NCBI RefSeq assembly: GCF_006539345.1 | Contig: NZ_BJMV01000002.1 | Location: forward strand, 62,001-126,000 | DNA: 64,000 nt | Source of the DNA: Acetobacter peroxydans | Lineage (GTDB): Bacteria > Pseudomonadota > Alphaproteobacteria > Acetobacterales > Acetobacteraceae | Reading direction: 5' to 3' | Part shown: positions 30,118 through 38,711 of the stretch, piece by piece | Numbering within the stretch: the stretch's first letter is position 1 | Layout: every line of letters begins with the position of its first letter | Notes under the pieces: generated by a model | The model's database searches: none | Told to the model about the DNA's origin: nothing | What the model saw: only the letters and a program-made list of their open reading frames with translations | Made by a program: the position numbers and the translations under genes

Positions 30118-31203
30118 TTATGAATGTGGCAGCAGGGCCCTGATCCGCTCAAGGACGGCAAAACCTGCCGCATTGAAGTTCTCAACACTGAATTTCGCGC
30201 GGACATACTCCCGGCCTGCGCGGCCGTACTGTTCAAGTCTGGCGGGGTTGGCAAAGAGATCATCCAGAATGGCGGTAAGGCTGCTTTCCACCGGCTGGTC
30301 GATGACGAAGCCTGTTTTGTCGCGGATAACACTGTGCGCCAGTTCCCCGACAGGGGTAGCGATAACCGGCAGACCCATGGCCATGGCTTCATGGGCGGCA
30401 AGGCACATGCCTTCGTAAAGCGAGGGCTGGACATAGGCGTCCAGCGTCAACAAAAAAGCGTCCGGGTCGTTCTGGTGCCCAACAAGAGTTATGCAGTCGC
30501 TCAGGCCCAGATCGTCAATCAGGTTTTGCAGGCTATCGCGCAGGGGGCCGTCTCCCGCAAGTGAGACCCGGAGCGCGCCGCGTCTTTGCGGTGCGTTTTC
30601 CAGAAAGCGGGCAACGGCACGGATCAGGGCAGCGTAGTTTTTCTGTTCATTCAGGCGGCCAAGGCTCCCCAGATGCAGACAGCCCGTGCCGTTCCAGTAG
30701 TGGGAAAGGACGTGTGGTGTGGTGGCGCAGTAAAGCGGCCAGACCAGAATACGCTGTGGCGGAACGCCCAAGGTTTCGCGCAGGTAGTTCTGCACGGACG
30801 GAGAGTCTGCAATCCACAGATCGGTCAGGCGGCTGAAAAGTTTTGTATAGGGTTTAGTGTTGGCGTTGTTCAGCCATGAGACAACGGGCACGCCACACAG
30901 GCGGCCCGTAATCTGGCCGATAAGGCTGGCAATGCTCAGGGATGTCCAGATAACATCAGGCTGAGCGCGCCGAACCTGTCTGATAAATTCACGAAGATAG
31001 ACAAGCTTGTTGCTCTTCCTGTTTGCAAGCAGGGTAAAGGCAAATCCTTCATCCCGAAGGCGCACGCCGCCCAGGCCATCGCGCGGTTCGCAGGCGCTCA
31101 GATGCACATGCCCACCAGCTTTTTCAATCGTACGTAAGATTCCGGGAAGAGAGAAAGTGCCTCCTCCGCCTTCCAGCGAGGTGACAAGGTACTCTATCTT
31201 CAT
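30118..31203 (-). CDS. Glycosyltransferase family 4 (GT-B)
   Basis: This 361-residue protein transfers a sugar from an activated donor, probably to a lipid-linked polysaccharide intermediate. It has the N-terminal GGGGTFSLPGIL acceptor loop, GSLGRLNEQKNY in the hinge region and the C-terminal EGMCLAAHEAM motif (EX7E-like) with GLPVIATPVGE, all typical of GT4. The ATG at 31203 overlaps the probable ATG of the divergent kinase gene. It is convergent with the GMC/epimerase pair. Confidence 0.9.
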   Translation of the reverse strand: MKIEYLVTSLEGGGGTFSLPGILRTIEKAGGHVHLSACEPRDGLGGVRLRDEGFAFTLLANRKSNKLVYLREFIRQVRRAQPDVIWTSLSIASLIGQITGRLCGVPVVSWLNNANTKPYTKLFSRLTDLWIADSPSVQNYLRETLGVPPQRILVWPLYCATTPHVLSHYWNGTGCLHLGSLGRLNEQKNYAALIRAVARFLENAPQRRGALRVSLAGDGPLRDSLQNLIDDLGLSDCITLVGHQNDPDAFLLTLDAYVQPSLYEGMCLAAHEAMAMGLPVIATPVGELAHSVIRDKTGFVIDQPVESSLTAILDDLFANPARLEQYGRAGREYVRAKFSVENFNAAGFAVLERIRALLPHS

Positions 31204-32122
31204 GCTCAACTCTGCCTCCGGTATGCGATTAAAGCAGGTGTGGCAGAGCGTTGCAACGCGGCGGCATCGCCGCCATGTTTCCTGCTCAGAACTGCCAAGG
31301 CGGTTTTTTGCGGGTGTCGATGCGGGAGAAAATAAAGCCGTGATAGCGGAACAAACCGGGGCTGCTGAGCCGGGCCTGACAGCGAGGGTGCGTTACACAC
31401 CGCTGCCGGGCAGACGTGTGCCCGTCATTGCTCTGGTTGGTTCCGATGGAAGCGGCAAGACTACTGTTGGCAATGCCCTGTTCGACTGGATGGCAGCTCG
31501 TCAGCCCACACGCTTCTGCCATCTGGGTAAGCAGACCGGAAACTGGGGGCGGGCAATAGCCCGTCTCCCGTTGATTGGCCGCAAAGTGGATAGCGCAATA
31601 GTTGGCAAGTCTGCGCAGAGCCGTAAGAGCAAGGGGGCGGGGCCGGGGGCGGCTCTGGTCATTTTTACATTGTCCATGCGGCGTCTGGTTCGTTTTTTGC
31701 GTATGCGCCGGCTTCATGCCATGGGCTATGTCATTCTGACGGACCGCTATCCACAGGCTGTGGTGCCCGGCCCGATGGATGGCCCCGGACTGGTTGCACG
31801 TCAGCCAGGCAATGTTCTGGTCAGGGTGCTGACCTGGCTCGAACAGGCGATTTATGAGTGGATGGCCGGTTTCAGGCCCGATCTGGTGCTGCGGTTGAAT
31901 GTGGACCTTGCCACGGCCCTGGCCCGCAAGCCGGACCATAGGCCAGAAACCTTGCGGCAGAAGGTGGCGGACGTGCCGCGTTTGTCTTTCAACGGTGCGC
32001 CCGTGGTTGATCTGGACGCAACCCAGCCTGTTGAAGACGTGTTGGCTACGGCCCGTAGCCATGTAGCTGCCGTGCTGGAGGCCTATCAGCCGGGCAGGGG
32101 GTATCCAGCGGGGCGTAATTGA
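31202..32122 (+). CDS. Thymidylate-kinase-like P-loop kinase of a polysaccharide cluster
   Basis: This P-loop phosphotransferase has 306 residues from the ATG at 31202; an ATG at 31223 is an alternative. Walker A GSDGSGKTT is at 80-88, and ILTDRYP matches the DRY motif of thymidylate kinases. The N-terminal 65 residues are basic and not part of the fold. Cellular thymidylate kinase is normally about 210 residues. This larger, cluster-bound form more likely phosphorylates a sugar or lipid-linked intermediate. That role is inferred from context. Confidence 0.72.
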   Translation: MLNSASGMRLKQVWQSVATRRHRRHVSCSELPRRFFAGVDAGENKAVIAEQTGAAEPGLTARVRYTPLPGRRVPVIALVGSDGSGKTTVGNALFDWMAARQPTRFCHLGKQTGNWGRAIARLPLIGRKVDSAIVGKSAQSRKSKGAGPGAALVIFTLSMRRLVRFLRMRRLHAMGYVILTDRYPQAVVPGPMDGPGLVARQPGNVLVRVLTWLEQAIYEWMAGFRPDLVLRLNVDLATALARKPDHRPETLRQKVADVPRLSFNGAPVVDLDATQPVEDVLATARSHVAAVLEAYQPGRGYPAGRN

Positions 32123-32207
32123 CTTTCCCCTGGCACGTTTCTACCAGCGTTCATGCCTCGTTACTGACGGTTGCACGAGGCGGTCTCTAGTTTTGCGGGT
32201 TCTGGTT

Positions 32208-33053
32208 ATGTCTGTTCGGGTTCAGTTTCCACACGATACACTTGATGCCTTGATCGCGGCGATCGAGGTTGATGATGTCGTGGATGATTGCATTGCGCTG
32301 CCAGAGCGTATTCCCGACAGCTTTACCCAGACCCAGCTTGCGGAGTGTCTGAATCTGTGTCGCCAGCTCTGGCTGGAAGGCCCGCCCCGTGCGGAGCTTG
32401 CCGGGCTTGCGCACAGGCTTGTGGGCAGGCGCGATTTGCAGCCGCAGGAACGCGCGGCATTCAAGCATATCCGGGCTCGCTACAAGCATATGGGCTTTGC
32501 TTTCGGGCTCTATACGCCTGCCCATAAGCGGCCTTTTCTGTACGAGGCGACATCAACCCTGATGGGTGAGGCACAGGATGCTTTTCGGAACGGTTATGGC
32601 GGGCGGGTCTTTCTGTTTGGTGTAGGCATAAGCGTGCTTGCGACGCCGTTTTTTGATGGTCTACGTCGCCGGACAGTGCAAATGGCGGAGGTTGACCGGG
32701 CAGACGCCATTAACCGGCATCTGCGGGCTGAAATTGCCCGTATTCCCGCTTTTCTTGATGCTTCAGGGCTGACCGCGGCGCGTTTTCATGCGCTCCGCAA
32801 GATTATCAGCCGCCATGTGGCGTTTTTTGATACGCTGCGCGTGCTTTACCCCGCCGAGGATATATACAGGCTGGCCCGGTTCCTGAGCGCCATTAACGGG
32901 CTGATGGGTCAAAAACATGACGAGCTGGTGCAGGCTGCCTTGTCAGGCACATTGCGTTACCAGACAGATCTTTTCCCCATACCCGATGCAATCCGCATCC
33001 TGCTTGAACAATTATGCCGGGCTTATCCCGGCCTGAGTGCCACGCAGGCGTAA
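32208..33053 (+). CDS. Unrecognised protein in the polysaccharide cluster
   Basis: This protein has 281 residues from the ATG at 32208; a TTG 15 nt earlier is open. I recognise no family. It appears soluble and mostly helical, rich in Arg and Ala, with one moderately hydrophobic stretch, GGRVFLFGVGISVLATPF, in the middle. Conserved-looking polar clusters are FKHIRARYKHMGFAFGLY and LRKIISRHVAFFDTL. It lies 85 nt after the kinase and 8 nt before the flippase on the same strand, so it is probably part of the same transcript and function. Confidence 0.7.
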   Translation: MSVRVQFPHDTLDALIAAIEVDDVVDDCIALPERIPDSFTQTQLAECLNLCRQLWLEGPPRAELAGLAHRLVGRRDLQPQERAAFKHIRARYKHMGFAFGLYTPAHKRPFLYEATSTLMGEAQDAFRNGYGGRVFLFGVGISVLATPFFDGLRRRTVQMAEVDRADAINRHLRAEIARIPAFLDASGLTAARFHALRKIISRHVAFFDTLRVLYPAEDIYRLARFLSAINGLMGQKHDELVQAALSGTLRYQTDLFPIPDAIRILLEQLCRAYPGLSATQA

Positions 33054-33061
33054 CGGGTCAT

Positions 33062-34381
33062 ATGAACAGTCGTCTCAAAACCCCCATTACGCGGATTGCC
33101 TGGAACGCCGTGGTTCTGCTGTTTGAAAAAGGCATCGCCGCGGCGGCAAGTTTTGTCTACATCCCGTATACCGTGCAGGCCGTGGGTATTGCGACATTCG
33201 GGCAGATTCTGCTTGTTATCTCGTATATCGAAATCGTTTCAGACCTGACCAGTCTGCTGTCATGGCAGATGGTGCTGCATTACGGAGCGGCCCCTTACCG
33301 GGAAGGGCGGCGGGCTGATCTGTACCATGTGCTGCGTTTTGGTATGTGGCTTGATTTCCTCAGCGGGGCAGTCGGCTACCTGATTGGCGAGGCCGGGCTG
33401 TGGTGCCTGTCCTCATGGCTGGGCTGGGCCGGGCCGCTCCATCCGGTGATGGATATCTGCCTGCTGTTTGTTTTTTTCGATAAAACCGGCTGGTGCGTGG
33501 GTACCGTCAGGCTGCTGGACAAGTTTACATACCTGACCTTTGGCAACGGGGTTACGGCGTCTTTTCGTATTCTGGCCAGCATGGCGGGCTATTATGCCCA
33601 TATGGGTATGACGTATTTTCTGTATGTCTGGCTTCTGTCATCGGTTGTGCTGTTTTTTTCGGATATGGCCGCGACATTCTATGCCTTGAAAAAACACGCG
33701 CCAGCCCGTTTCGGATGGCGGCAGATCCTGCACAGACCTGATTTCCTTCAGGGGGCATGGACGTTCACCGTCATGGCCAGCCTGAACAAGATCCTGCTTG
33801 CGGCAACCAAAAAACTGCCGATCCTGCTTATCGGTGGCAGTATCGGGCCAACGGAAGCGGCTATCTACAAGGTGTCAGATCAGGTGTCCAACGGCCTTGT
33901 GCGCCCGATGCGCACGTTCATGCCAGCTTTGTACCCCGAATTCGTGCATCTGCGTGAGGAGGGGCGCATGGAGGAAATGCACCGCGTTATCAGAAAGCTC
34001 TTTTTCTCAGCGCTTCTGTTCGCGGGTGTGGCCCTGCTGGTGGTTGTCCTGTTCGGGGATCAGGTTTTGCATCTTCTGCTGGGCATCCATGGCGATGGCG
34101 GCTATCTGCTGCCGGTTCTGGTCTGTGGGGCGTTACTGACCATTCTGGGCCTGCCGCTTGAGCCATTTATTGTCGTGACGGGGCGCCTGCACGCGCTGTT
34201 CCGGTTTCAGGTTCTGAATGTTCTGCTCAATCTGCCGGTGCTGTTCATCATGGTGCATCTGTGGGGCAGCATGGGGGCTGCCTATAGCCTTGTGCTATTT
34301 TCCGCCACGCTGCTGGCGTTTTTTGCGGTGCAGGCGCGCATAGCCTTCGCAAGAGCCGAGCGGGAGCAGGGCCGCACCTGA
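33062..34381 (+). CDS. Polysaccharide flippase (Wzx/MATE-like)
   Basis: This 439-residue inner-membrane protein has about 12 hydrophobic segments and is predicted to flip lipid-linked oligosaccharides to the periplasm. The start MNSRLKTPITRIAWNAVVLL, the AATKKLPILLIGGSIGPTEAAIYK loop region and the late GLPLEPFIVVTGR resemble polysaccharide-biosynthesis (PST) transporters. The ATG at 33062 follows the previous stop by 8 nt. A hairpin after the stop separates it from convergent ugd. Confidence 0.88.
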   Translation: MNSRLKTPITRIAWNAVVLLFEKGIAAAASFVYIPYTVQAVGIATFGQILLVISYIEIVSDLTSLLSWQMVLHYGAAPYREGRRADLYHVLRFGMWLDFLSGAVGYLIGEAGLWCLSSWLGWAGPLHPVMDICLLFVFFDKTGWCVGTVRLLDKFTYLTFGNGVTASFRILASMAGYYAHMGMTYFLYVWLLSSVVLFFSDMAATFYALKKHAPARFGWRQILHRPDFLQGAWTFTVMASLNKILLAATKKLPILLIGGSIGPTEAAIYKVSDQVSNGLVRPMRTFMPALYPEFVHLREEGRMEEMHRVIRKLFFSALLFAGVALLVVVLFGDQVLHLLLGIHGDGGYLLPVLVCGALLTILGLPLEPFIVVTGRLHALFRFQVLNVLLNLPVLFIMVHLWGSMGAAYSLVLFSATLLAFFAVQARIAFARAEREQGRT

Positions 34382-34408
34382 AGCCCTCCACCTATGGGGC
34401 GGAGGGCT
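34382..34408. terminator. Terminator-like hairpin between flippase and ugd
   Basis: AGCCCTCC at 34382-34389 pairs with GGAGGGCT at 34401-34408 (8 bp, 11-nt loop) between the two convergent stop codons. It could serve both strands. No T run follows on either strand, so efficiency is uncertain. Confidence 0.5.
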
Positions 34409-34415
34409 GCCCGCT

Positions 34416-35582
34416 TCAGTCCGTGCCGAATAGGTCTCGGGTAAACACCTTGTCTGCGACATCGCCCAGATCAGGGGTGATCCGGTTGGCGATAATGACC
34501 TCCGCACGGGCCTTGAATGTCGTCGGGTCGCGTATAACCTCAGAGCCGAAGAAATGGTCTTCCGTCATGGTGGGCTCGTATACAATGACCTCAATACCCT
34601 TGGCCTTGAGTCGCTTCATGATGCCCTGAATGGAGCTTTGCCGGAAGTTGTCCGAGGAGGCCTTCATGACCAGGCGGTAAATGCCCACCACGCGCGGGTT
34701 CATGGCCAGGATATGGTCGGCCAGAAAATCCTTGCGGGTTCTGTTGGCGTCCACAATGGCGCTGATCAGGTTCTGCGGCACCTGCGTATAATTGGCCAGA
34801 AGCTGCTTGGTGTCTTTTGGCAGGCAGTAGCCGCCATAGCCGAAGGACGGATTGTTGTAATGCTGGCCAATGCGGGGGTCGAGGCACACGCCTTCTATGA
34901 TCTGGCGGGCGCTCATGCCGCGTGCGAGGGCGTAGCTGTCGAGTTCGTTGAAGAAGGCAACCCGCATGGCCAGATAGGTATTGGCGAACAGCTTGATGGC
35001 CTCGGCTTCCGCCGGTTCGGTAAACAGTTCTGGAATGTCGGTTTTGGCCGCACCTTCCGCCATCAGGCGGGCGAACTGTCTGGCGCGCTCGGAATGATCC
35101 CCGACGATGATGCGTGAGGGATACAGGTTGTCGTGCAGGGCGCGGCCTTCACGCAGGAACTCGGGAGAAAAAATGATCCGGTCTGTTGCGTGGGCTTTGC
35201 GCTGCTCGTCCACAAACCCGACGGGAATGGTGGATTTGATCACCAGTGTCGCAATCGGGTTCAGGGCCAGCACCTGCCGGATTACGTCCTGTACGGACGA
35301 AGTATCGAAAGAATTCGTTTGGGGGTCGTAATTCGTGGGGGTGGCAATAACAACCAGTTCCGCATCCCGGCAGGCGGCCGTCAGGTCTGTGGTGGCCTCC
35401 AGAGAAAGCGGCCTGTCGCGCAGGAACTCGGTAATCCTGTCGTCAATGATGGGAGATTCCCGCCGGTTGACGCTTGCAACCCGTTCCCTGTCGATATCGA
35501 CCGCCGTAACGGTATGATGCTGCGCAAGCAAAATAGCATTTGAAAGGCCGACATAACCAAGCCCGACGACGGCAATCTGCAT
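34416..35582 (-). CDS. ugd: UDP-glucose 6-dehydrogenase
   Basis: This enzyme oxidises UDP-glucose twice with NAD+ to UDP-glucuronate, a precursor of acidic polysaccharides. The ATG at 35582 gives 388 residues, the same class as the short enterobacterial Ugd; the open frame continues upstream without a likely start. The nucleotide motif GLGYVG is at 7-12 and the catalytic Cys253 sits in [13 protein letters not shown]. The C-terminal UDP-binding domain is present. It supplies glucuronate for the polymer of the neighbouring cluster, or for another one. A GDP-mannose dehydrogenase is less likely. Confidence 0.9.
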   Translation of the reverse strand: MQIAVVGLGYVGLSNAILLAQHHTVTAVDIDRERVASVNRRESPIIDDRITEFLRDRPLSLEATTDLTAACRDAELVVIATPTNYDPQTNSFDTSSVQDVIRQVLALNPIATLVIKSTIPVGFVDEQRKAHATDRIIFSPEFLREGRALHDNLYPSRIIVGDHSERARQFARLMAEGAAKTDIPELFTEPAEAEAIKLFANTYLAMRVAFFNELDSYALARGMSARQIIEGVCLDPRIGQHYNNPSFGYGGYCLPKDTKQLLANYTQVPQNLISAIVDANRTRKDFLADHILAMNPRVVGIYRLVMKASSDNFRQSSIQGIMKRLKAKGIEVIVYEPTMTEDHFFGSEVIRDPTTFKARAEVIIANRITPDLGDVADKVFTRDLFGTD

Positions 35583-35740
35583 TGTCTTTCCCATTTCATG
35601 TATCCGAAAGACTCTTCCGCCGGGCCTGTCCGTTGTGCAACGTCCGGCGAAAGCCGGACCATGCGCTCCGGGCTTTGGGTAACAGGATTCGGGCATACAG
35701 GAGCGTAAGGCATCCGTCCACGCGGTTTTAACCGCCAGAT

Positions 35741-35777
35741 GCCCCCTCAGCGGCGTAAAGGCTTGAAGAGAGGGGGC
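35741..35777 (-). terminator. Terminator-like hairpin after the Ser-rich orphan
   Basis: GCCCCCTC at 35741-35748 pairs with GAGGGGGC at 35770-35777. On the minus strand the stem begins at the stop codon of the 35777-36448 gene. There is no T run behind it. Confidence 0.45.
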
Positions 35778-36448
35778 TAGCTGTTCTGGGAACTGGATTG
35801 GTGCTTATGACTATGGGCGGCGTGCTCGGCGCTGCTTGTCACGCTGGCGGCTGCGTCGCTGGACTGTGCGTTCTGGGCGGAACTGTTGCTGCTGTCGCTG
35901 GCAGTGGAGCCGAGCGTAGTGGTGGTGCTGGCGGCCAGATTCTGGTTATCAGAATTGTTCTGTTCGTTGCCGCCGGAACTGGACATGTCACGCTGGAGCA
36001 TTTCCTGGTACGTGTAATTAGCCGTAGCAGTGCGGAACTGCAGGCCGATATTGTCCAGTCGGGAAGAATACATGTTGATATTGCTGTCCACTCCGTTGGC
36101 GGAGGGCGAGTTGACCAGCAGGTATTTCAGATGTTCCACCGCGCTGTAGGCGGCAACTTTCTGGGCATAGGGGGTGGAGGCGTTGTCGATGACGGCCGCC
36201 GCGGCATCAAGCATGGCGCTCAGATTGTTGATACTGCCGTCGGTGTAAGTGCTGCCCGCGCTGCTACTGAGTGCATGTTGGGCGGCGGCGGACAGAGCAA
36301 TGGAATCCGCTTCTACTTCCGCCTTCTTGTCAGAACTGGAGGCGCTGTCATGGGCGTTGGCGGCGCTGTTGCTAGCGGAATCGGGACTGATGTCAGTTTT
36401 TTGCCAGGAAACTGGTGTGGGCTGCTGAGCGGATGACGTGGCCGACAT
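35777..36448 (-). CDS. Ser/Ala-rich hypothetical protein
   Basis: This 223-residue protein is of unknown function. The composition is dominated by Ser, Ala, Asn and Gln. There is no signal peptide, no membrane segment and no cysteine. The middle (about 70-150) looks helical ([31 protein letters not shown]) and is flanked by low-complexity arms. [13 protein letters not shown] resembles the LS-x-x-A motif of FlgM/flagellar secreted proteins, which may be coincidence. The C terminus is His/Ser-rich. It stands alone between ugd and a porin gene. Confidence 0.65.
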   Translation of the reverse strand: MSATSSAQQPTPVSWQKTDISPDSASNSAANAHDSASSSDKKAEVEADSIALSAAAQHALSSSAGSTYTDGSINNLSAMLDAAAAVIDNASTPYAQKVAAYSAVEHLKYLLVNSPSANGVDSNINMYSSRLDNIGLQFRTATANYTYQEMLQRDMSSSGGNEQNNSDNQNLAASTTTTLGSTASDSSNSSAQNAQSSDAAASVTSSAEHAAHSHKHQSSSQNS

Positions 36449-36666
36449 TCTTCACGACTCCAGTTCCGTAACGGATAATGCTTTATCCCGCACCAAAACC
36501 GGTTAAAAGATCGTTAAGTAAGACATAAAAAAGACAAGTTCTACTGAGGGTTATTGCAGAAAAAGTGATGCCTGGCGCTAGTAGGCAAGCTGTGAACGCC
36601 CCGCAAAACTCAGTATATTATTGTTCCGGTTCGGATTTTAACGAATTGTTAAGGCGCGAACAGTAT

Positions 36667-36708
36667 CCGCTCTCTTCCCGTTACACGAAATGTTCCGGGA
36701 GAGAGCGG
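36667..36708 (-). terminator. Long stem-loop downstream of the porin gene
   Basis: CCGCTCTCTTCCCG at 36667-36680 pairs with CGGGAGAGAGCGG at 36696-36708, with one bulged base and a 15-nt loop. It begins 10 nt after the porin stop on the minus strand, as expected for a transcript end. No T run is present. Confidence 0.55.
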
Positions 36709-36717
36709 CGGTCCTAC

Positions 36718-38040
36718 TCAGAAGCCAATCATGGCGTCACCACCAAAGGTGAACATGCCGTTGTTGCGTCCGCCGTTAAAGGCGTGGGTGTTGTTGAGCG
36801 AACGGTCGAAGCGGATTTCAGGCCGGATAGCGAACACCCGCACATATTTGCCCAGACCGGGGTGATAGTTGACGCCCAGAGTCAGTTCACCATAGGTCGT
36901 ACCGTGTCCGCCGGGCCCAGGGTACAGGGTGGATGTGCCATGGCCGGAAATGGCGTTCATATATGAGTTGTTGCCCATAAAGGTGGCGACCATGGCGTTG
37001 TTATTGTCGCGATAGATTTCGCCGCGATAGTTGAAGGTCAGACTGGGGGTGATGACATAGCTCAGGAACGTCACGACGCTGAAGGCATCAGCAGCCTTGA
37101 AGGGGCCGTTGACCGTGTTGTGCGTTTTTAGTCCCTGATCGTGCAGGTAGTTGAATTCCGCAGTGACACTCAGGCGGTCGTTGACCTGTAGGGTGGCGTT
37201 GATATCGTTCCAGAAGCGCTCGGCCTGATTGGCGACATAGGGTCCCATGATGCTGCTGCTGTTTTCCGGCCCCACGCGGCTGAGTTCGACAATCTTCAGC
37301 TTGCCGCCCAAAAGATTGTTGAGGTTGATACCGAAATACCCGGCAGGGCGTGAGTTGTTGTCAGCCGTACCGAATGTGACCTGATTGCCGGTGTCGATCC
37401 CGAAGGTGACATCAACAGTCTTGTTCACATGCCAGTTGAACATCGCGCCAACGTGTTCGAAGGGTACAGAGTATTGTGAAGTATAGGCCAGAGTATAGAA
37501 GGGGCGGGCTGTCGGGTCCATGACTTCCACCCCCATTGGGGCCTGCAGTATGCCTACCTGCATATCAAGCCCGCCATTCGTGGCCCAGGGCAGATGCACA
37601 TCGACATGTGCCTGTGCGGGAATGAGCTGATAGCGGCTCTTCCATTCTTGATCGCTGATCCCGACCAGATGGTAGTAGCGCGCGTCCGAGCCGTAGATGC
37701 CCTGCAGGGTAAAGCCCACCTGGTACTCGCCTGCATCGCCAGTGTTGGCCTTTTGCATGGTCAACACAACCTGATTGAGCTGCGCCTGATTGGCGTGGTC
37801 GCCAAAGAAGTCGCCGTAGTTGTAACCGTCGGCGGGGCGGGCCGGGTTGGCCATAATGCCACCATCAATCAGTCCAGTCAGGGTGATGTCGGACAGCCAG
37901 TGTGAAAAGCCCTTGCTTTTGGTGGCGGATGTCGCAAACGGATGCCATTCGGCGTGAGCCGGCGTGGCGGTGTGTGTGGCGACGAAGGATGCGAGGGTAA
38001 GCGCGGAAAAACCGGCCAGTTTTCTGCGGGTAAAAGCCAT
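36718..38040 (-). CDS. Outer-membrane beta-barrel protein (putative OmpL-like porin, BBP2 family)
   Basis: This 440-residue exported protein has a Sec signal (residues 1-30, ending TPAHA). The mature part has alternating aromatic/polar beta strands and ends with the aromatic GGDAMIGF, typical of outer-membrane barrels. The segments LTGLIDGGIMANPARPADGYN, DVHLPWATNGGLDMQVGILQ region and the Ser/Tyr-rich middle resemble the BBP2 (OmpL-like) porins abundant in acetic acid bacteria. The solute is unknown. A 435-bp AT-rich region upstream should hold its promoter. Confidence 0.82.
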   Translation of the reverse strand: MAFTRRKLAGFSALTLASFVATHTATPAHAEWHPFATSATKSKGFSHWLSDITLTGLIDGGIMANPARPADGYNYGDFFGDHANQAQLNQVVLTMQKANTGDAGEYQVGFTLQGIYGSDARYYHLVGISDQEWKSRYQLIPAQAHVDVHLPWATNGGLDMQVGILQAPMGVEVMDPTARPFYTLAYTSQYSVPFEHVGAMFNWHVNKTVDVTFGIDTGNQVTFGTADNNSRPAGYFGINLNNLLGGKLKIVELSRVGPENSSSIMGPYVANQAERFWNDINATLQVNDRLSVTAEFNYLHDQGLKTHNTVNGPFKAADAFSVVTFLSYVITPSLTFNYRGEIYRDNNNAMVATFMGNNSYMNAISGHGTSTLYPGPGGHGTTYGELTLGVNYHPGLGKYVRVFAIRPEIRFDRSLNNTHAFNGGRNNGMFTFGGDAMIGF

Positions 38041-38475
38041 ACGGGCAGTATCCTTCAGAATTACTTATTGAATGTCATGTCTTGGTGCGCAGGGCAATAT
38101 AGTTATCGGTAATCCGCTTCGTTACGAAGTGCAATTAAATGGACGGTATGCGTAGGCGTTTTTCCGACTTCACGACGGTCTGACAGTTCGTATAAGAAAA
38201 ATAAAAAAATAAAAACAATAATTATATATAAAGGAAAATTCGTTCATGTTGGCTTTTGGGCGCGTTATCGTGGCGTGTTGCAAATGCGACAATCAGGAGA
38301 CATGTTTTCCATATTTTTCTGGAAAACAAAAAAAGGCCCAAACTATTGCACCTAAGTAACAGTTGCATGGGGGCGCGGTCACTGCCTGGTGTTGCAAAGC
38401 TTTCATTTTAACACTTGCAACGCAAGGCGCTTGCCCCCATCTTGTCAGAAGAAGCCACTGTCAAGGTGGTGGAGA
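38041..38475. other. Gene-free AT-rich region between the porin and riboflavin promoters
   Basis: This 435-bp divergent spacer holds no plausible gene. The part near the porin (38180-38340) is strikingly AT-rich, with A/T tracts, and probably carries the porin promoter. A small palindrome, CTTCGTTACGAAG, lies near 38118. The part next to the FMN riboswitch carries the nested inverted repeat described separately. Confidence 0.6.
38367..38440. repeat. Nested inverted repeats upstream of the FMN riboswitch
   Basis: ATGGGGGC (38367-38374) is complementary to GCCCCCAT (38433-38440), and inside it GTTGCAA (38391-38397) is complementary to TTGCAAC (38415-38421). Together they could fold as one branched stem of about 74 nt. 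It ends about 35 nt before the riboswitch P1 stem. Confidence 0.5.
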
Positions 38476-38616
38476 CGTTCTCAGGGCAGGGTGTAATTCC
38501 CTACCGGCGGTAAGCAGCCTGAACAGGCTGTAAGCCCGCGAGCGCCCGCTTAGGCGGGGTCAGCAGATCCGGTGCAATTCCGGGGCCGACGGTCACAGTC
38601 CGGATGAAAGAGAACG
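38476..38616 (+). promoter_or_regulatory. FMN riboswitch (RFN element)
   Basis: P1 pairs CGTTCTC (38476-38482) with GAGAACG (38610-38616). Between them lie the conserved AGGGCAGGGTGTAATTCCC, TACCGGCGGTA, AGCCCGCGAGCG, GGTCAGCAGATCCGGTG and CCGACGGTCACAGTCCGGAT segments of the RFN aptamer in the correct order. It precedes ribD and should shut down riboflavin synthesis when FMN is abundant. No clear T-run terminator follows, so translational control is likely. Confidence 0.97.
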
Positions 38617-38711
38617 CGAGAGCTATGCTCCCGGCTGACCTGCGTCCTGCGCGGGGAAGGTGGGCGTGTATCTTTTCGTCAGGCCCTGAGTCCGTCCAGT
38701 GCATAGGATGG

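Noticed and set aside
34554-35117. A 187-codon plus-strand frame opposite ugd
   Set aside because: It is antisense to an intact UDP-glucose dehydrogenase and has no family features.
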